NCBI RefSeq assembly: GCF_900007165.1
Contig: NZ_CYGY02000035.1
Coordinates: 209,300 to 273,299 of the forward strand
From: Paraburkholderia piptadeniae
GTDB taxonomy: Bacteria; Pseudomonadota; Gammaproteobacteria; Burkholderiales; Burkholderiaceae
DNA length: 64,000 bases
Direction: 5' to 3'
In this document: piece after piece, positions 8,346 to 17,222 of the stretch
Position numbering within the stretch: position 1 is the stretch's first letter
Layout of the letters: the number at the start of each line of letters is the position of its first letter
Program-made: the position numbers and the translations under genes
Notes under the pieces: generated by a model
Seen by the model: the letters and a program-made list of their open reading frames with translations, nothing else
Databases searched by the model: none
What the model was told of the DNA's origin: nothing

Positions 8346-8909
8346 TCAGATGCCGAGCGCCTGCTTGCAGCTCGTGTAGAGCAGATTTCGATCGTCCATC
8401 CCTTCGGGCATCGCCGCGCTGTTTGGATTGCCGAGGTTGATCGCGCGCGAAAGCGTCAGAAACGCGCCGGCATCGGCGTATGCGTTGAAGTTGCGGTCGC
8501 TCCAGAACTGCGCGGCCGCGAGTGCGGCTGTCGACGGCTCGATGATCAGATCGGGACTTCCCTCGAGGTCGACGCCGATCTTCTGCCCCGTCACCCGATA
8601 GTTGTATCGGCCCGTGATCTGGATAAGACCGCCGCCCCGGTACCGGAAACCGTCGCCGGGCTGGCTGTTGCCTAGCGCCTTCGATTTCGGCGTGAACGGC
8701 TCATATAGACGCTGCGCGGGCGTGGGGCCCCAGATCTCGCGTAGCCAGACGAAGCGGCCGCATTCGTGGCCGCACTGCGCGAGAAAAGCGGCCTGACGCA
8801 TCGGTGAATCGATGTCATACAGCGCCATCGCGGCGCTAAGCGGATCTGCCCACTGGGTTGCACGGGCGAGCGAGATCTGCAGCGCCGAGGCGAGCGTTTC
8901 GGGAGACAT
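8346..8909 (-). CDS. Endolysin, glycoside hydrolase family 19 type
   Basis: A 187-residue cytoplasmic muralytic enzyme of the chitinase class I fold used by many phages to cut peptidoglycan. Visible are AAFLAQCGHECGRF with the likely catalytic Glu49, the GDGFRYRGGGLIQITGRYNY core (residues 86-104), and the C-terminal AAQFW helix. There is no signal peptide, so export needs a holin. It lies centrally in the lysis cassette. Confidence 0.92.
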   Translation of the reverse strand: MSPETLASALQISLARATQWADPLSAAMALYDIDSPMRQAAFLAQCGHECGRFVWLREIWGPTPAQRLYEPFTPKSKALGNSQPGDGFRYRGGGLIQITGRYNYRVTGQKIGVDLEGSPDLIIEPSTAALAAAQFWSDRNFNAYADAGAFLTLSRAINLGNPNSAAMPEGMDDRNLLYTSCKQALGI

Positions 8910-8954
8910 TGGGATCCTCCGCGCGAAGGACTCGCGCGAGTTCAGACTGAAGAA

Positions 8955-9524
8955 CTACTGGCGGTAACCAGCCCACGGCTTCGCGGGCAAGGTCGGTTGT
9001 GTTGCACGATCCAGCTTGCGGTCGACGGCCTTTGCCGTGCTCGCCGCCTCATCGGCCTTTACGGCGACGTCGGTTACCTTCTGCTCGACCGTCGCCGTGC
9101 TCTTCTGCGCGGCCGTGGCAGCGGCCGCAGCTTCCTTCGTTTGCTTGAGCATGGCGGCCGTGCGCTGATCGTTCACGCGCGCGCGATCGCCCAGGAATCG
9201 AAGTGTGTAAGCCGCGAGCTCATTCGTGGTCGTCATCAGGCCTTTCATATCGGCGACGTCGGCCGCCGTGCGCTTGTCCATCTCTTCACGCGCCGCCAGC
9301 GTGGACTTGAGACCGCTGATCTGCGAAGAAAACTCGCGCGTGCAGGCAGCCCTCTCTTCGGCGCGCACAACGGGGAAACGCGCGACAAGCGACGTTCGCT
9401 CGGTCGAGTTCATCCAGTTCATGATCGCCGCGCCGACGGCTCCGGCGAGCAGCACTACCAGCACGTTGATCACGTAGAGGTCCCACCTGTGCCAGACCGC
9501 TTTGATGTGTTCGCCTTTCGTCAT
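8955..9524 (-). CDS. Membrane-anchored coiled-coil protein (possible inner-membrane spanin)
   Basis: A 189-residue protein with one N-terminal membrane helix (about residues 18-38) and a long Ala/Lys/Glu-rich helix after it. That topology matches Rz-type inner-membrane spanins, though the C-terminus (LPAKPWAGYRQ) is unusual. It overlaps the upstream gene by four bases. Confidence 0.6.
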   Translation of the reverse strand: MTKGEHIKAVWHRWDLYVINVLVVLLAGAVGAAIMNWMNSTERTSLVARFPVVRAEERAACTREFSSQISGLKSTLAAREEMDKRTAADVADMKGLMTTTNELAAYTLRFLGDRARVNDQRTAAMLKQTKEAAAAATAAQKSTATVEQKVTDVAVKADEAASTAKAVDRKLDRATQPTLPAKPWAGYRQ

Positions 9525-9958
9525 TGGGTATCCGTCCGCTGACGGCCTCCGATTTGAGACTGCAGCTGCGCGATAAAGCGGTCTTTCTCCGCGAGGCTGG
9601 CGACGAGCGCCTCAATCTTTAGCCGGTCCTGCATTCGATCTTCGGCCGCCTGCTGAACCATCTTCCGATAGCGGGCCTCAGACACGGCGAGCAGTCGACG
9701 GTACCGCGTCTCGCGGGCGATCGCCTTGTGATACTGCGACTCCCATTCCTTCGATGCCCGGTCAAGGCTCTCAAGGCTCTTCGCCTCGATTTCATCCCGC
9801 CGAATGTCGAGCTGGTTGCTCGACTCGTCTTTCTTGAGGTCGGAGAGCTGCTTGCGCATCCGCATGTAGCCGGCCGACAGGATCGATGAACACACAACAA
9901 GCGACGCCGATATACCTGACAGCAGCTTTACCAGCGAAAAATCCTCGGTAGTCGCCAT
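9521..9958 (-). CDS. Membrane-anchored coiled-coil protein, first gene of lysis cassette
   Basis: 145 residues from the ATG at 9958 (MATTEDFSLVKLLSG); the in-frame extension to 10060 crosses a terminator and is rejected. One N-terminal membrane helix (about residues 10-30) is followed by a charged coiled coil (SDLKKDESSNQLDIRRDEIE) to the end. It resembles the next gene in design, so the pair could form a complex or be diverged copies. Function unknown. Confidence 0.6.
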   Translation of the reverse strand: MATTEDFSLVKLLSGISASLVVCSSILSAGYMRMRKQLSDLKKDESSNQLDIRRDEIEAKSLESLDRASKEWESQYHKAIARETRYRRLLAVSEARYRKMVQQAAEDRMQDRLKIEALVASLAEKDRFIAQLQSQIGGRQRTDTQ

Positions 9959-9985
9959 CGACGAACTAGCTCCATGAAGGCTGCA

Positions 9986-10011
9986 TAAAAAAAGCCACCC
10001 GATGGATGGCT
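9986..10011 (-). terminator. Leftward intrinsic terminator ahead of the lysis cassette
   Basis: Minus-strand stem AGCCATCC/GGGTGGCT (one G-T pair), 3-base loop, then seven T residues. It separates leftward transcripts from the tail genes and cargo region from the lysis genes. Confidence 0.78.
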
Positions 10012-10043
10012 TGGTCTTGTCCGCATTTACTTCTTGACCCCGC

Positions 10044-10058
10044 GTACCCGATGGGTAC
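10044..10058. promoter_or_regulatory. Short perfect dyad GTACCC-GAT-GGGTAC
   Basis: Six-base arms with a three-base centre, lying between the leftward lysis genes and the rightward cargo genes. It has the size of a small repressor operator. The neighbouring HTH protein at 10169-10480 is one possible binder; this is inference only. Confidence 0.3.
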
Positions 10059-10168
10059 ATTATTCGTCTTATAGAGCTGCGCTCCCGCGCGGTTCGCTAC
10101 TCCGAAAGGAATGAACATGAAACTGTGCTTTCGTGCGCGTCGTGCGCGCGCGCCTGGAAACGTCCTCG

Positions 10169-10480
10169 ATGAATTTCAAAACCGTAACGGCGGACGATCT
10201 GATCCGTCTGAAGGACGAGCTCAACTTCTCGAGCAATCAGATGGCAGATCTGGTTGGGTTGGCGAATGGCCGTCAGTTCCGCCGATATACCTCCCTGGCC
10301 GACGATCCGAAGAACGGACGGAAGATGAGTTTTCACATGCTCTTCTATCTGGCTGCACGGATCCTAGCCCTGCGCGGTACCGCGATTACGATCGACGCCG
10401 TGTATGCCGAAATGCGCCGGGTCGGCGCGAAGGTCGATCCGCTCGCCGCCCCGGATTCCGATGGAGATCCGCAGCCCTAG
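10169..10480 (+). CDS. Small helix-turn-helix-like phage protein
   Basis: A 103-residue protein; the region TADDLIRLKDELNFSSNQMADLVGLANG reads as an HTH-type helical domain, followed by a conserved-looking KMSFHMLFYLAARILAL helix and an acidic tail. Such proteins occur in other phages near late or cargo genes. The start at 10169 follows GGAAA at about ten bases. It lies, in another frame, inside what looks like the 5' end of the downstream barrel gene. Confidence 0.65.
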   Translation: MNFKTVTADDLIRLKDELNFSSNQMADLVGLANGRQFRRYTSLADDPKNGRKMSFHMLFYLAARILALRGTAITIDAVYAEMRRVGAKVDPLAAPDSDGDPQP

Positions 10481-10485
10481 CCACG

Positions 10486-11196
10486 TTGCTCGGTTGCGCA
10501 GCTGCGGCTGCGCACGCCGAGTCATGGTTCCAGTTTGAAGCTGGCATCGGAGCTTCGCGCTATAGCGACGAAGACGGCCTCTGGGTCAATAAAGGCCTAC
10601 CGCACAACTCCCATCTATCCGCGCCGGCCTACCGCGTGGGCGTCCAGCTCAACGCAATCGACCACACGCCCGGCTCGTTCGTGCCGGGTCTGGCGATGCA
10701 CCTTGCATATTTGAACTTCGGGCGCGCGAGCGTGCGCAGCCTCGCGGCGCCGGATGGAGGTGATGGTTACTATGGCCCGAACGGTCATGACGGCTACTAC
10801 AGCCCCACCGCACACTCTTGCGTTGGGCCTTGCGGACCTTTGCGTAGCTTCGTATCGGGCGGAACTATGCAAGCCGTCGCCCTGACCGTCGAGCCGTTTT
10901 GGACATATCGGAAGTGGCGCTTCGGCATTGAGGCAGGCCCAACCGTTTTCCGCTCGACATACGATGCAACCGCGACGGCGATCAGCGACTCCCAGTGGTG
11001 GAACGCAGGCCAGGTCGAGACGTTTCACCATACGCCGAAATGGGAGGCTGGCGCTCTAGTCGGAGCGGCAGTTTCTTACGGCGCGGTAAGCCTGCGTTAC
11101 AACTACATCTTTGCGAAAACACATACCTACAACGCGATGAACGTGCCGCCCGGCTGGAGTGGCGCGCATATGCTCACGCTCAACTACACGTTTTGA
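10486..11196 (+). CDS. Outer-membrane beta-barrel protein, start unresolved
   Basis: The body is a secreted outer-membrane protein: a signal-peptide end ALATLLGCAAAAAHAES, alternating beta strands (WFQFEAGIGASRYS, YRVGVQLNAI, MHLAYLNFG, LTVEPFWTYRKWRFGIEAG), and a C-terminal strand ending LTLNYTF with the terminal Phe of barrel proteins. Eight strands seem likely. No good start precedes the signal peptide; the TTG at 10486 is the only nearby in-frame candidate and would shorten it. The same frame is open back to an ATG with a ribosome site at 10111-10117. Probably lysogenic cargo altering the surface. Confidence 0.6.
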   Translation: MLGCAAAAAHAESWFQFEAGIGASRYSDEDGLWVNKGLPHNSHLSAPAYRVGVQLNAIDHTPGSFVPGLAMHLAYLNFGRASVRSLAAPDGGDGYYGPNGHDGYYSPTAHSCVGPCGPLRSFVSGGTMQAVALTVEPFWTYRKWRFGIEAGPTVFRSTYDATATAISDSQWWNAGQVETFHHTPKWEAGALVGAAVSYGAVSLRYNYIFAKTHTYNAMNVPPGWSGAHMLTLNYTF

Positions 11197-11272
11197 ACAA
11201 ACAAGGTAGGGGCATCTTTCTTGGGTTCATCGTATAGTGTCGCCCTTACTTACAAGAAATTTCTGAGGGCGC

Positions 11273-12379
11273 ATGCTGGACAAATACACAGCCCCGGCTG
11301 GATATTTCCCGGGGCTCACCGGCCTACGTGGCTTTGCGGTGATGCTAGTCGTTCTCTTCCACTCAAACATTGTATTCGCTGGCCGAGCCCTCTTTCCTGG
11401 CGCCACGTTAGGCGTAGACATGTTCTTCGTTCTGAGTGGTTTTCTGATCACTTCGATCATAATCCGTGAGCAGATGGAAACAGGCTCATTTGACTATAAG
11501 CGTTTTTATCTTAAGCGCGTTTTACGGCTTGGCCCCCCGCTGGTGATAATGCTCGCCGGTTTCCTTCTGTTTACTGCGTTATTTGGGGTTCCAATTCCTT
11601 TGCACGATGCTCTTCGCGAAAGTGCGGCAGCTTTTTTTTATGTGTCGAATTGGACGCGCGCCTTGGGCTACGGTTTTCCGAAATACATCGGGCACACATG
11701 GTCACTGTCCCTCGAAGAGCAGTTTTACATGATCTGGCCTACGACACTTCTCGTACTAACGCGTGCGCTTCGGCGTAAATGGCTGATCGTTTCGATATGC
11801 GTTCTGATCTGCGCATCATGGTTTACCCGCTGCTGGATGGCAGCGCACGAGGCGACGTTTGATCGCCTCTACAATGGGTCCGACACGCGTGCTGATGGGC
11901 TGCTTTGCGGTGCGCTTCTTGCTGTCGTTCTTTCGTCGATACACATAGATCAATCGTCGATCACCAAGCTATGCAACTGGCTAAGGTATGCCTCGCCAGC
12001 CAGCATGCTCGCACTTATCGGCATCTCTCTCGCCGGGAGCGAGATCTCGCATGAAGGGTTCTACATTACATACACGGCTGTGTATGTACTGACGTGCGTC
12101 CTGATACTCGACTGCGTCTATGCGCAAGGTGGCATTGTTCAGGCGGTGCTTCGGAACAAAACCGTAGTTTGGCTTGGCATGATCTCCTACGGGTTCTACC
12201 TCTTTCATTTCCCGGTTGCAGTTACAGCAATGCAATACGGGCTTACCGGCTGGAGCGTATTTGCTATCAACTGCGGCGTCGGGATACCGAGCGCCGCAGC
12301 CTCCTACTACCTCGTTGAGCGCAGATCCATGGCGATGAGGCTCGGACGGAAGAAAAACATCGGCACTCTCGCAGCATAA
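11273..12379 (+). CDS. Acyltransferase family 3 protein, probable O-antigen acetyltransferase
   Basis: A 368-residue inner-membrane protein with about ten helices. Acyltransferase-3 motifs are visible: GLRGFAVMLVVLFHS near the N-terminus with the catalytic histidine, GVDMFFVLSGFLIT, FYLKRVLRLGPPL and GHTWSLSLEEQFYMIWP. OafA-like members transfer acetyl groups to lipopolysaccharide sugars, and phage copies cause serotype conversion. GAGGG precedes the ATG; TATAGT at 11233-11238 could be its own -10. Base composition is lower in GC than the neighbours, a sign of recent acquisition. It faces against the late operon, as a lysogenic conversion gene should. Confidence 0.88.
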   Translation: MLDKYTAPAGYFPGLTGLRGFAVMLVVLFHSNIVFAGRALFPGATLGVDMFFVLSGFLITSIIIREQMETGSFDYKRFYLKRVLRLGPPLVIMLAGFLLFTALFGVPIPLHDALRESAAAFFYVSNWTRALGYGFPKYIGHTWSLSLEEQFYMIWPTTLLVLTRALRRKWLIVSICVLICASWFTRCWMAAHEATFDRLYNGSDTRADGLLCGALLAVVLSSIHIDQSSITKLCNWLRYASPASMLALIGISLAGSEISHEGFYITYTAVYVLTCVLILDCVYAQGGIVQAVLRNKTVVWLGMISYGFYLFHFPVAVTAMQYGLTGWSVFAINCGVGIPSAAASYYLVERRSMAMRLGRKKNIGTLAA

Positions 12380-12388
12380 AGATAAATG

Positions 12389-13360
12389 TTAGAACTCGTA
12401 GCTGCTCACGGCGAATGGACAGGCCGCAGTGAAAGTACCGCCCCCGGCAGTCATCTGGTAGTAATAAGTCTGAGCAGTCAGCAATTCTAGGTTCTCGTAT
12501 GGTGTCGACAGGCCGGTAGGACCACCGCCGTATGACATTTGCTTCTGATTAGTGCCCAACGCGTCGCTTGCAATGTTCAATGTCACCGTATTACCTGACG
12601 TAGTGACCGACGCGCCGATGTAACCAGAAATTCGCTTCGCATTTTTCGGAACGAAGCCCGCAATCGTATTGGACGTATAGCTTGCCGCAACGACAAGAGT
12701 CTGACTAACGCCCGGGAAAAATACCTTTCGATCGCGTTGCGAGGATGGGACGAACTGACTCGACCCGTTCGTCGCTCGAACGGAAACAAGCGCACTGGCG
12801 GTGTACCCGCTCGGCATGTTGCTACCACTGTAAATCTCTGAAACCACAGTCGACGTCGCATTCACACCAAGCAATGCGGCGGTCTGCGTCGTCGGGTTGT
12901 AGATCAAATAAACCGCGACATAGCCGCTCGCCGGCGCCGAACCCGTATCCATCGCGCCTGCGCCATTCGTGCCCGCGAGATTGATCGTCTTGTTGACGCT
13001 CGACAGAATGAACGTCTGTCCGTTAAGTGCAGTCGCTACAACAATCTGATCAGCGGTTAGCGTTGCCGACGCAGATGCTGTGCTCACGTTCATTACCATA
13101 TTGCGCACAGTACCGACTACAGGCGAATACATCTTCTGCAGCGCCGCGTTGACCTGGTTGTAGGTCGTCTTCGCGCGGACGATTCCGGCCGCTGCGAGGA
13201 TCGCGCACAATTCTTCCTGAATCATGTTGAGCCATGATCCGCGCACGTTCGTCGCGGGTGTTCCGGTGGCCGGGTTGCCTTCCGTGAAATAGCCTTCCGC
13301 TCCCGCCGCTTCCGGCGCGGGAAGCGAATTGGCTGCTGTAGCGTCGTCAATTCGAAACAT
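12389..13360 (-). CDS. Tail fibre protein
   Basis: 323 residues, starting MFRIDDATAANSLPAPEAAG, a typical phage tail-fibre N-terminus (baseplate-anchoring part with EGYFTEGNPATGTPATN and WLNMIQEELC). The remainder is Ser/Thr/Gly/Asn-rich beta structure, likely the receptor-binding end. It follows the gp48-like gene, the usual place for fibre genes in Mu-like tails. No separate chaperone is adjacent; the convergent acetyltransferase and barrel occupy that spot. Confidence 0.82.
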   Translation of the reverse strand: MFRIDDATAANSLPAPEAAGAEGYFTEGNPATGTPATNVRGSWLNMIQEELCAILAAAGIVRAKTTYNQVNAALQKMYSPVVGTVRNMVMNVSTASASATLTADQIVVATALNGQTFILSSVNKTINLAGTNGAGAMDTGSAPASGYVAVYLIYNPTTQTAALLGVNATSTVVSEIYSGSNMPSGYTASALVSVRATNGSSQFVPSSQRDRKVFFPGVSQTLVVAASYTSNTIAGFVPKNAKRISGYIGASVTTSGNTVTLNIASDALGTNQKQMSYGGGPTGLSTPYENLELLTAQTYYYQMTAGGGTFTAACPFAVSSYEF

Positions 13361-13368
13361 GTGACCTC

Positions 13369-13965
13369 TTATGCGTAGGCGAAAATCGGGATGGTATGTG
13401 CCGGTTTGACGGCGTTGACTTCACATTCGAGCACTGCATTTCCCCATGCAGCGAGTGGATCTCCGGCTGCCATAGCGCCCGCCACCGCACGGATGACCGT
13501 GTTCAATGGCGCTGTGATCTTCCATGCGAAATTCCAGTCGTAGCCGCAGCACGGATCGCCCGCCTTGAGAATGCCTGCCCGCGCCTGCGTGTATTGCTCG
13601 ATCGTGATCGCGTAACCCAGATTGGCGGCGAACTCGATGAAATACTCGATCGACTGTCCGCCGCTATTTGCGAATCGGGCAACGACCTGCTGCTGACGTT
13701 GCGCGATCGTCGGCGCCGCTCCTGCGCACGGATCGGGCAAGCCGAGCGACGATTCCCATTCGGGTAGAAGCTCGTATGTCGATGCGGGAAAACCATCGAC
13801 CAGCAACTGATTAGCGCGTGCCGTCAGTCGCGTGAAAGTGGGCGCACAGCCGGCTAGCGTCTTCGTTTGGACAGCGTCGGCGTCACGCGGCCAGACCCGG
13901 CCGCGCGGCATGAGCGCCTGCAATACGGTCAGAAAGTCCGCGTCGGTAAGAATCGGTGCGAGCAT
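13369..13965 (-). CDS. Baseplate-to-fibre protein, Mu gp48/YmfQ (DUF2313) family
   Basis: 198 residues. The N-terminal FLTVLQALMPRGRVWPRD and ANQLLVDGFPASTYELLPEWESSLGLPDPC are hallmarks of the DUF2313 family that caps the baseplate wedge. The cysteine-containing PCCGYDW and NAVLECEVNAVKPAHT C-terminus also fits. It overlaps nothing and lies directly after the baseplate J gene. Confidence 0.9.
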   Translation of the reverse strand: MLAPILTDADFLTVLQALMPRGRVWPRDADAVQTKTLAGCAPTFTRLTARANQLLVDGFPASTYELLPEWESSLGLPDPCAGAAPTIAQRQQQVVARFANSGGQSIEYFIEFAANLGYAITIEQYTQARAGILKAGDPCCGYDWNFAWKITAPLNTVIRAVAGAMAAGDPLAAWGNAVLECEVNAVKPAHTIPIFAYA

Positions 13966-13968
13966 GGA

Positions 13969-15132
13969 TCAGGTGTTGAAAGTGACGCCGCCGAGGACGG
14001 GAAGCGAGCCGAAGCTGCCTGTGATATTCCCCGGGTACGGCGTCGTGACGCCGCTAATCACTCCAGAGACGGAAGTGATCACGAAGCCCGCTGTGCCGGC
14101 AACCGATGCGATCGCCGAATCGATATCTGATCTGTCGATCGTTCCTCCGCGTGGATCACCGTTTCTGAAGAGCACATCAGAGATCGCAGCTTCCACTGCA
14201 GTTCTGGTCGCCGTCGACCAGCTCGACGTGCCCGAGAGTACGAACGAAAGTGTGTTCGCGATCGGCGAGCAGATCCATACGAGAGCCGTCACCGGTTCCT
14301 TCGATACGATGACGTCGGCGACCACCAGTTGATCGCCTGTCGCAACGGTAGCGCGTGGCAGGCCCCCAGGCCCCTTGTCATTTTGGGAAACGCCATTCGT
14401 GCCCTGCGGGAATCCACCATGTGCCGCCTGAGCTTCGTCCAGCATCACATAGACAACGACAGTGCCGGCGCCGAATCCGTTCGGCGCGCACCACGCCCGT
14501 GTCACTCCAGCCACAGCCTCGGCCCATTGCACGTAATCCGGCGCCGCCCCACCCTGCGGCGTCTGCTGATACGCCTCGAGCACACGATCGCGGAACTCTT
14601 CCTGATCTTCGATATCGGCACCCGATGCCACGGTTCCCGCTACCGCACCCGTCGACTGGATGCCATCGACCGCGACATCGAGGGAAACCACCGTGCCGGC
14701 ATCCGCATTACCGGCCGAGCCTGCGACGTCCGCGACGATCGTGACGGTCACCGATCCGCCAGACACCGTTTGCGTCGTCATCACTGTGTATGTGGCGCCG
14801 TCGCCTCGAACGATCGCGGTGCCGGCGCTCAATGGTTTGCCGTTGGTGCCTTGGAATGTGGCCGACAGCTGCGCTGCGCTCGCGTCCTTCTGATAGACCT
14901 TCTTCAGCGCACCCCATGCCTGCAGGTATTCGCCCTCGGCCGTGAAAGGATTCGTCTGCTTGGCAATCCAGTCGAGATAGCCGTACTCCTCGTTCGTCAT
15001 GCCCGCGAGCACGACGCCGATAATTTTCAGCGCGGCGAAGCGCAGCAGCGGGTCCGATCCTTCGAGCGCGGCCGCGATATCGGCCATCGCGTCAGAGCGT
15101 ATCTGCGCGAATGTCTTGCGTGCGTATGGCAT
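13969..15132 (-). CDS. Baseplate J-like wedge protein (Mu gp47 type)
   Basis: 387 residues with family features RKTFAQIRSDAMADI, a repeat-rich middle (GDGATYTVMTTQTVSGGSVT) and DRVLEAYQQTPQGGAAPDYVQWAEAVAGVTRAW, the most conserved segment of baseplate J proteins. It forms the wedge that changes shape on sheath contraction. The order gp46-gp47-gp48 matches Mu. Confidence 0.93.
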   Translation of the reverse strand: MPYARKTFAQIRSDAMADIAAALEGSDPLLRFAALKIIGVVLAGMTNEEYGYLDWIAKQTNPFTAEGEYLQAWGALKKVYQKDASAAQLSATFQGTNGKPLSAGTAIVRGDGATYTVMTTQTVSGGSVTVTIVADVAGSAGNADAGTVVSLDVAVDGIQSTGAVAGTVASGADIEDQEEFRDRVLEAYQQTPQGGAAPDYVQWAEAVAGVTRAWCAPNGFGAGTVVVYVMLDEAQAAHGGFPQGTNGVSQNDKGPGGLPRATVATGDQLVVADVIVSKEPVTALVWICSPIANTLSFVLSGTSSWSTATRTAVEAAISDVLFRNGDPRGGTIDRSDIDSAIASVAGTAGFVITSVSGVISGVTTPYPGNITGSFGSLPVLGGVTFNT

Positions 15133-15133
15133 G

Positions 15134-15583
15134 TCAGGAGATCTGGTTCCAGGCCCATGCGTAGCTCTTCGAAGCTACCGTGGTGCCGTCCTGTTTATAG
15201 AGAGTGACCTGCAAGCCCAAAAACGATGATCGGACCCATTGCGCCAACACGTCGATGCGCGCCGCCACGCCGTCGTCGATCATCCATTCAAGCGCTTCGC
15301 GCGTGTAATCGACGGCGTTGTTGAGCGTTTCCTGCGTTTGCTTCGCGCGGCTGAGAAGCCAGAGGCGCGATCCGATGGGCACGTCTTCCCCGATATCGCC
15401 CCACCATCCGCGCGGATCGTTTGTGCCATCCGGTATCGCGTCGTCGGTGTTCGCCGTGCGATCTGTGAACAGGCTGATGAGAATGCCGTTGTCGAGATCA
15501 TTACCCGTGGCGAGCGCGGGCCCGACGAGCAGCCAGTCTCCCCTGCTGTTGTCGACGTCCCAAACGATAGTGATGTCGGACAT
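15134..15583 (-). CDS. Baseplate protein, Mu gp46 family
   Basis: 149 residues. The pattern DNGILISLFTDRTANTDD, PRGWWGDIG, GSRLWLLSRAKQTQETL and YTREALEWMIDDGVA is characteristic of the GP46 family (W/gp25-like wedge component). It sits between spike and J genes with one or two bases of spacing. Confidence 0.93.
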   Translation of the reverse strand: MSDITIVWDVDNSRGDWLLVGPALATGNDLDNGILISLFTDRTANTDDAIPDGTNDPRGWWGDIGEDVPIGSRLWLLSRAKQTQETLNNAVDYTREALEWMIDDGVAARIDVLAQWVRSSFLGLQVTLYKQDGTTVASKSYAWAWNQIS

Positions 15584-15586
15584 CGG

Positions 15587-16147
15587 TTACTCCGGCTGAT
15601 TCGGGGCGTTCGACGTGCGCGTGCTGCCGCCGGTCTGGATGTTCACGATGTCGTGCGTATGACCGTCATAGATCACACGATCAGCGGACATGCTGCGTCC
15701 CGTCGTATCGACGTTGTCGGTGATATCGCCAGTGCTTTCGATCGGTGCTTCCACTCGCAGCTTCGTCAGATTCGTGAAAAGTACCGGGTTTCCGCCGCCA
15801 TCGACCTTGATGCCGGATTCGGTCAGATAGACGTACTGGCCGCGGCTGTCGTGAATCGCAACCTCGCCGCTCGCGAGCGCCTTGAGACGATAGGTGGCGT
15901 TTCCCGTCGCGATGACCACACCATTGGAGCGGTCGCCGGCGCCAAATATCACCACCGCGTCCGACCCATCGGGCGGATTCGACACAAAGCCGTATTCGGC
16001 GCAGCGAGGGATGTTGTCTGTCGTCTCGAGCGGACTGAACTTGACCTGCATCCGCTGAACGTCGCCGCCGTCCGCCACGAGTTGCAAAATGCCACGGGCC
16101 AACGTGTTCAATACTCGCCGCGCTGTGCGGTTCAGATAGCTGCTCAT
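15587..16147 (-). CDS. Baseplate spike protein, Mu gp45 family
   Basis: 186 residues with an OB-like N-terminal part (QVKFSPLETTDNIPRCAEYG) and a beta-helical C-terminus. The segment YDGHTHDIVNIQTGG carries the HxH motif that binds iron at the tip of Mu-type spikes. This protein pierces the outer membrane on contraction. It overlaps the hub gene by four bases. Confidence 0.92.
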   Translation of the reverse strand: MSSYLNRTARRVLNTLARGILQLVADGGDVQRMQVKFSPLETTDNIPRCAEYGFVSNPPDGSDAVVIFGAGDRSNGVVIATGNATYRLKALASGEVAIHDSRGQYVYLTESGIKVDGGGNPVLFTNLTKLRVEAPIESTGDITDNVDTTGRSMSADRVIYDGHTHDIVNIQTGGSTRTSNAPNQPE

Positions 16148-17220
16148 GGGGCATCCGGTGCACCGCGCACGACGTCCGGAGACAACGGCTGCAGGATTGT
16201 CGGTTCCGGCGTAAATGCCTCTGGCGGCATCAGGAGAAGCGACGCATGCGTTCCACCCTCTTCGTCGAGCGAATACGTGACCTCGGAAATCAACATAAAG
16301 GTCTCATCCGGAATCTTGAGCGGCGGGATCGTTACTGGAACGAGGGTGTTCGGCGTCCAGAGGGTCCCGCTGCCGTCTCGCCAGCTATCGGTCAGCACGC
16401 GAACAGCCTGCGATCGCCCAGCCCGACGCGCCGCCTCCCAGTTCGCGCGTTCCTGCGCAATGTTTCGGCCCGCCTGCACCTGCTCTGAGACCATATACAG
16501 ATTGCGAAATCGATCCACCGTCGCGTCGGTGGCCGTTGCGACCGGCACTAGATTCACGCCCGCGTCGCCCATCGTCTGCATCGTGAGCAGATACACATCG
16601 ATCTGTGAATAACGGAGATCCGCCGCCCACTCGAACTCCGCTTCCTCGACGTTCTCACCGTAGACGAACCCCGACGTGTGCGCATCGACGCCGGCGCGCG
16701 CGAGTCTCAGATTGCCGTCCGGCAGGTCATAGGCGAGCAGGCCAGCGTATCGCGAAACCCGCTCAATGACCTCGAAGGCCGATTCGCCGATCATCAGATT
16801 GATCTGCGGGATACTCAGCCCTTCGTTGCCGTCGCTCGTCACCTCAATGCCGTAGCTCTTCGCAAGCTTCTGCGCGATCTGCAGCGCATTTGAACCACTG
16901 ATCTGGCCGCCGGGCCAGACCGCGCTGCAGTCCACCAGATCCTCGCATTTGCCGCGACCGATCACGCGAATGTAGTGGCGTTCCGGCGCCACACCGGGAA
17001 TGACGCGATCGACATAACCGGTGATCACAACGTCCCCTCCGAGCGCCACCTGACACTTCTGCCCGGGTATCGCGCTGATCGATTCGAGGTCGCCCGGGAA
17101 CAGGTCCGTCATCTCGATCTCGAACTCGCTCGGCAGTCGTTCGATGCCGCGTGTTACGCGAATGCGCTCCCAGCCCGATACGTTCGAACCGTCGAGCATC
17201 AAAGTTAGATCATCAGCCAT
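16144..17220 (-). CDS. Baseplate hub protein, gpP/Mu gp44 type
   Basis: 358 residues: MADDLTLMLDGSNVSGWERIRVTRGIERLPSEFEIE start, then CEDLVDCSAVWPGGQISG and VIERVSRYAGLLAYDLPDG, features of the gp44/gpD hub family. The hub forms the central ring on which the spike sits. Confidence 0.92.
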   Translation of the reverse strand: MADDLTLMLDGSNVSGWERIRVTRGIERLPSEFEIEMTDLFPGDLESISAIPGQKCQVALGGDVVITGYVDRVIPGVAPERHYIRVIGRGKCEDLVDCSAVWPGGQISGSNALQIAQKLAKSYGIEVTSDGNEGLSIPQINLMIGESAFEVIERVSRYAGLLAYDLPDGNLRLARAGVDAHTSGFVYGENVEEAEFEWAADLRYSQIDVYLLTMQTMGDAGVNLVPVATATDATVDRFRNLYMVSEQVQAGRNIAQERANWEAARRAGRSQAVRVLTDSWRDGSGTLWTPNTLVPVTIPPLKIPDETFMLISEVTYSLDEEGGTHASLLLMPPEAFTPEPTILQPLSPDVVRGAPDAP

Positions 17221-17222
17221 CG

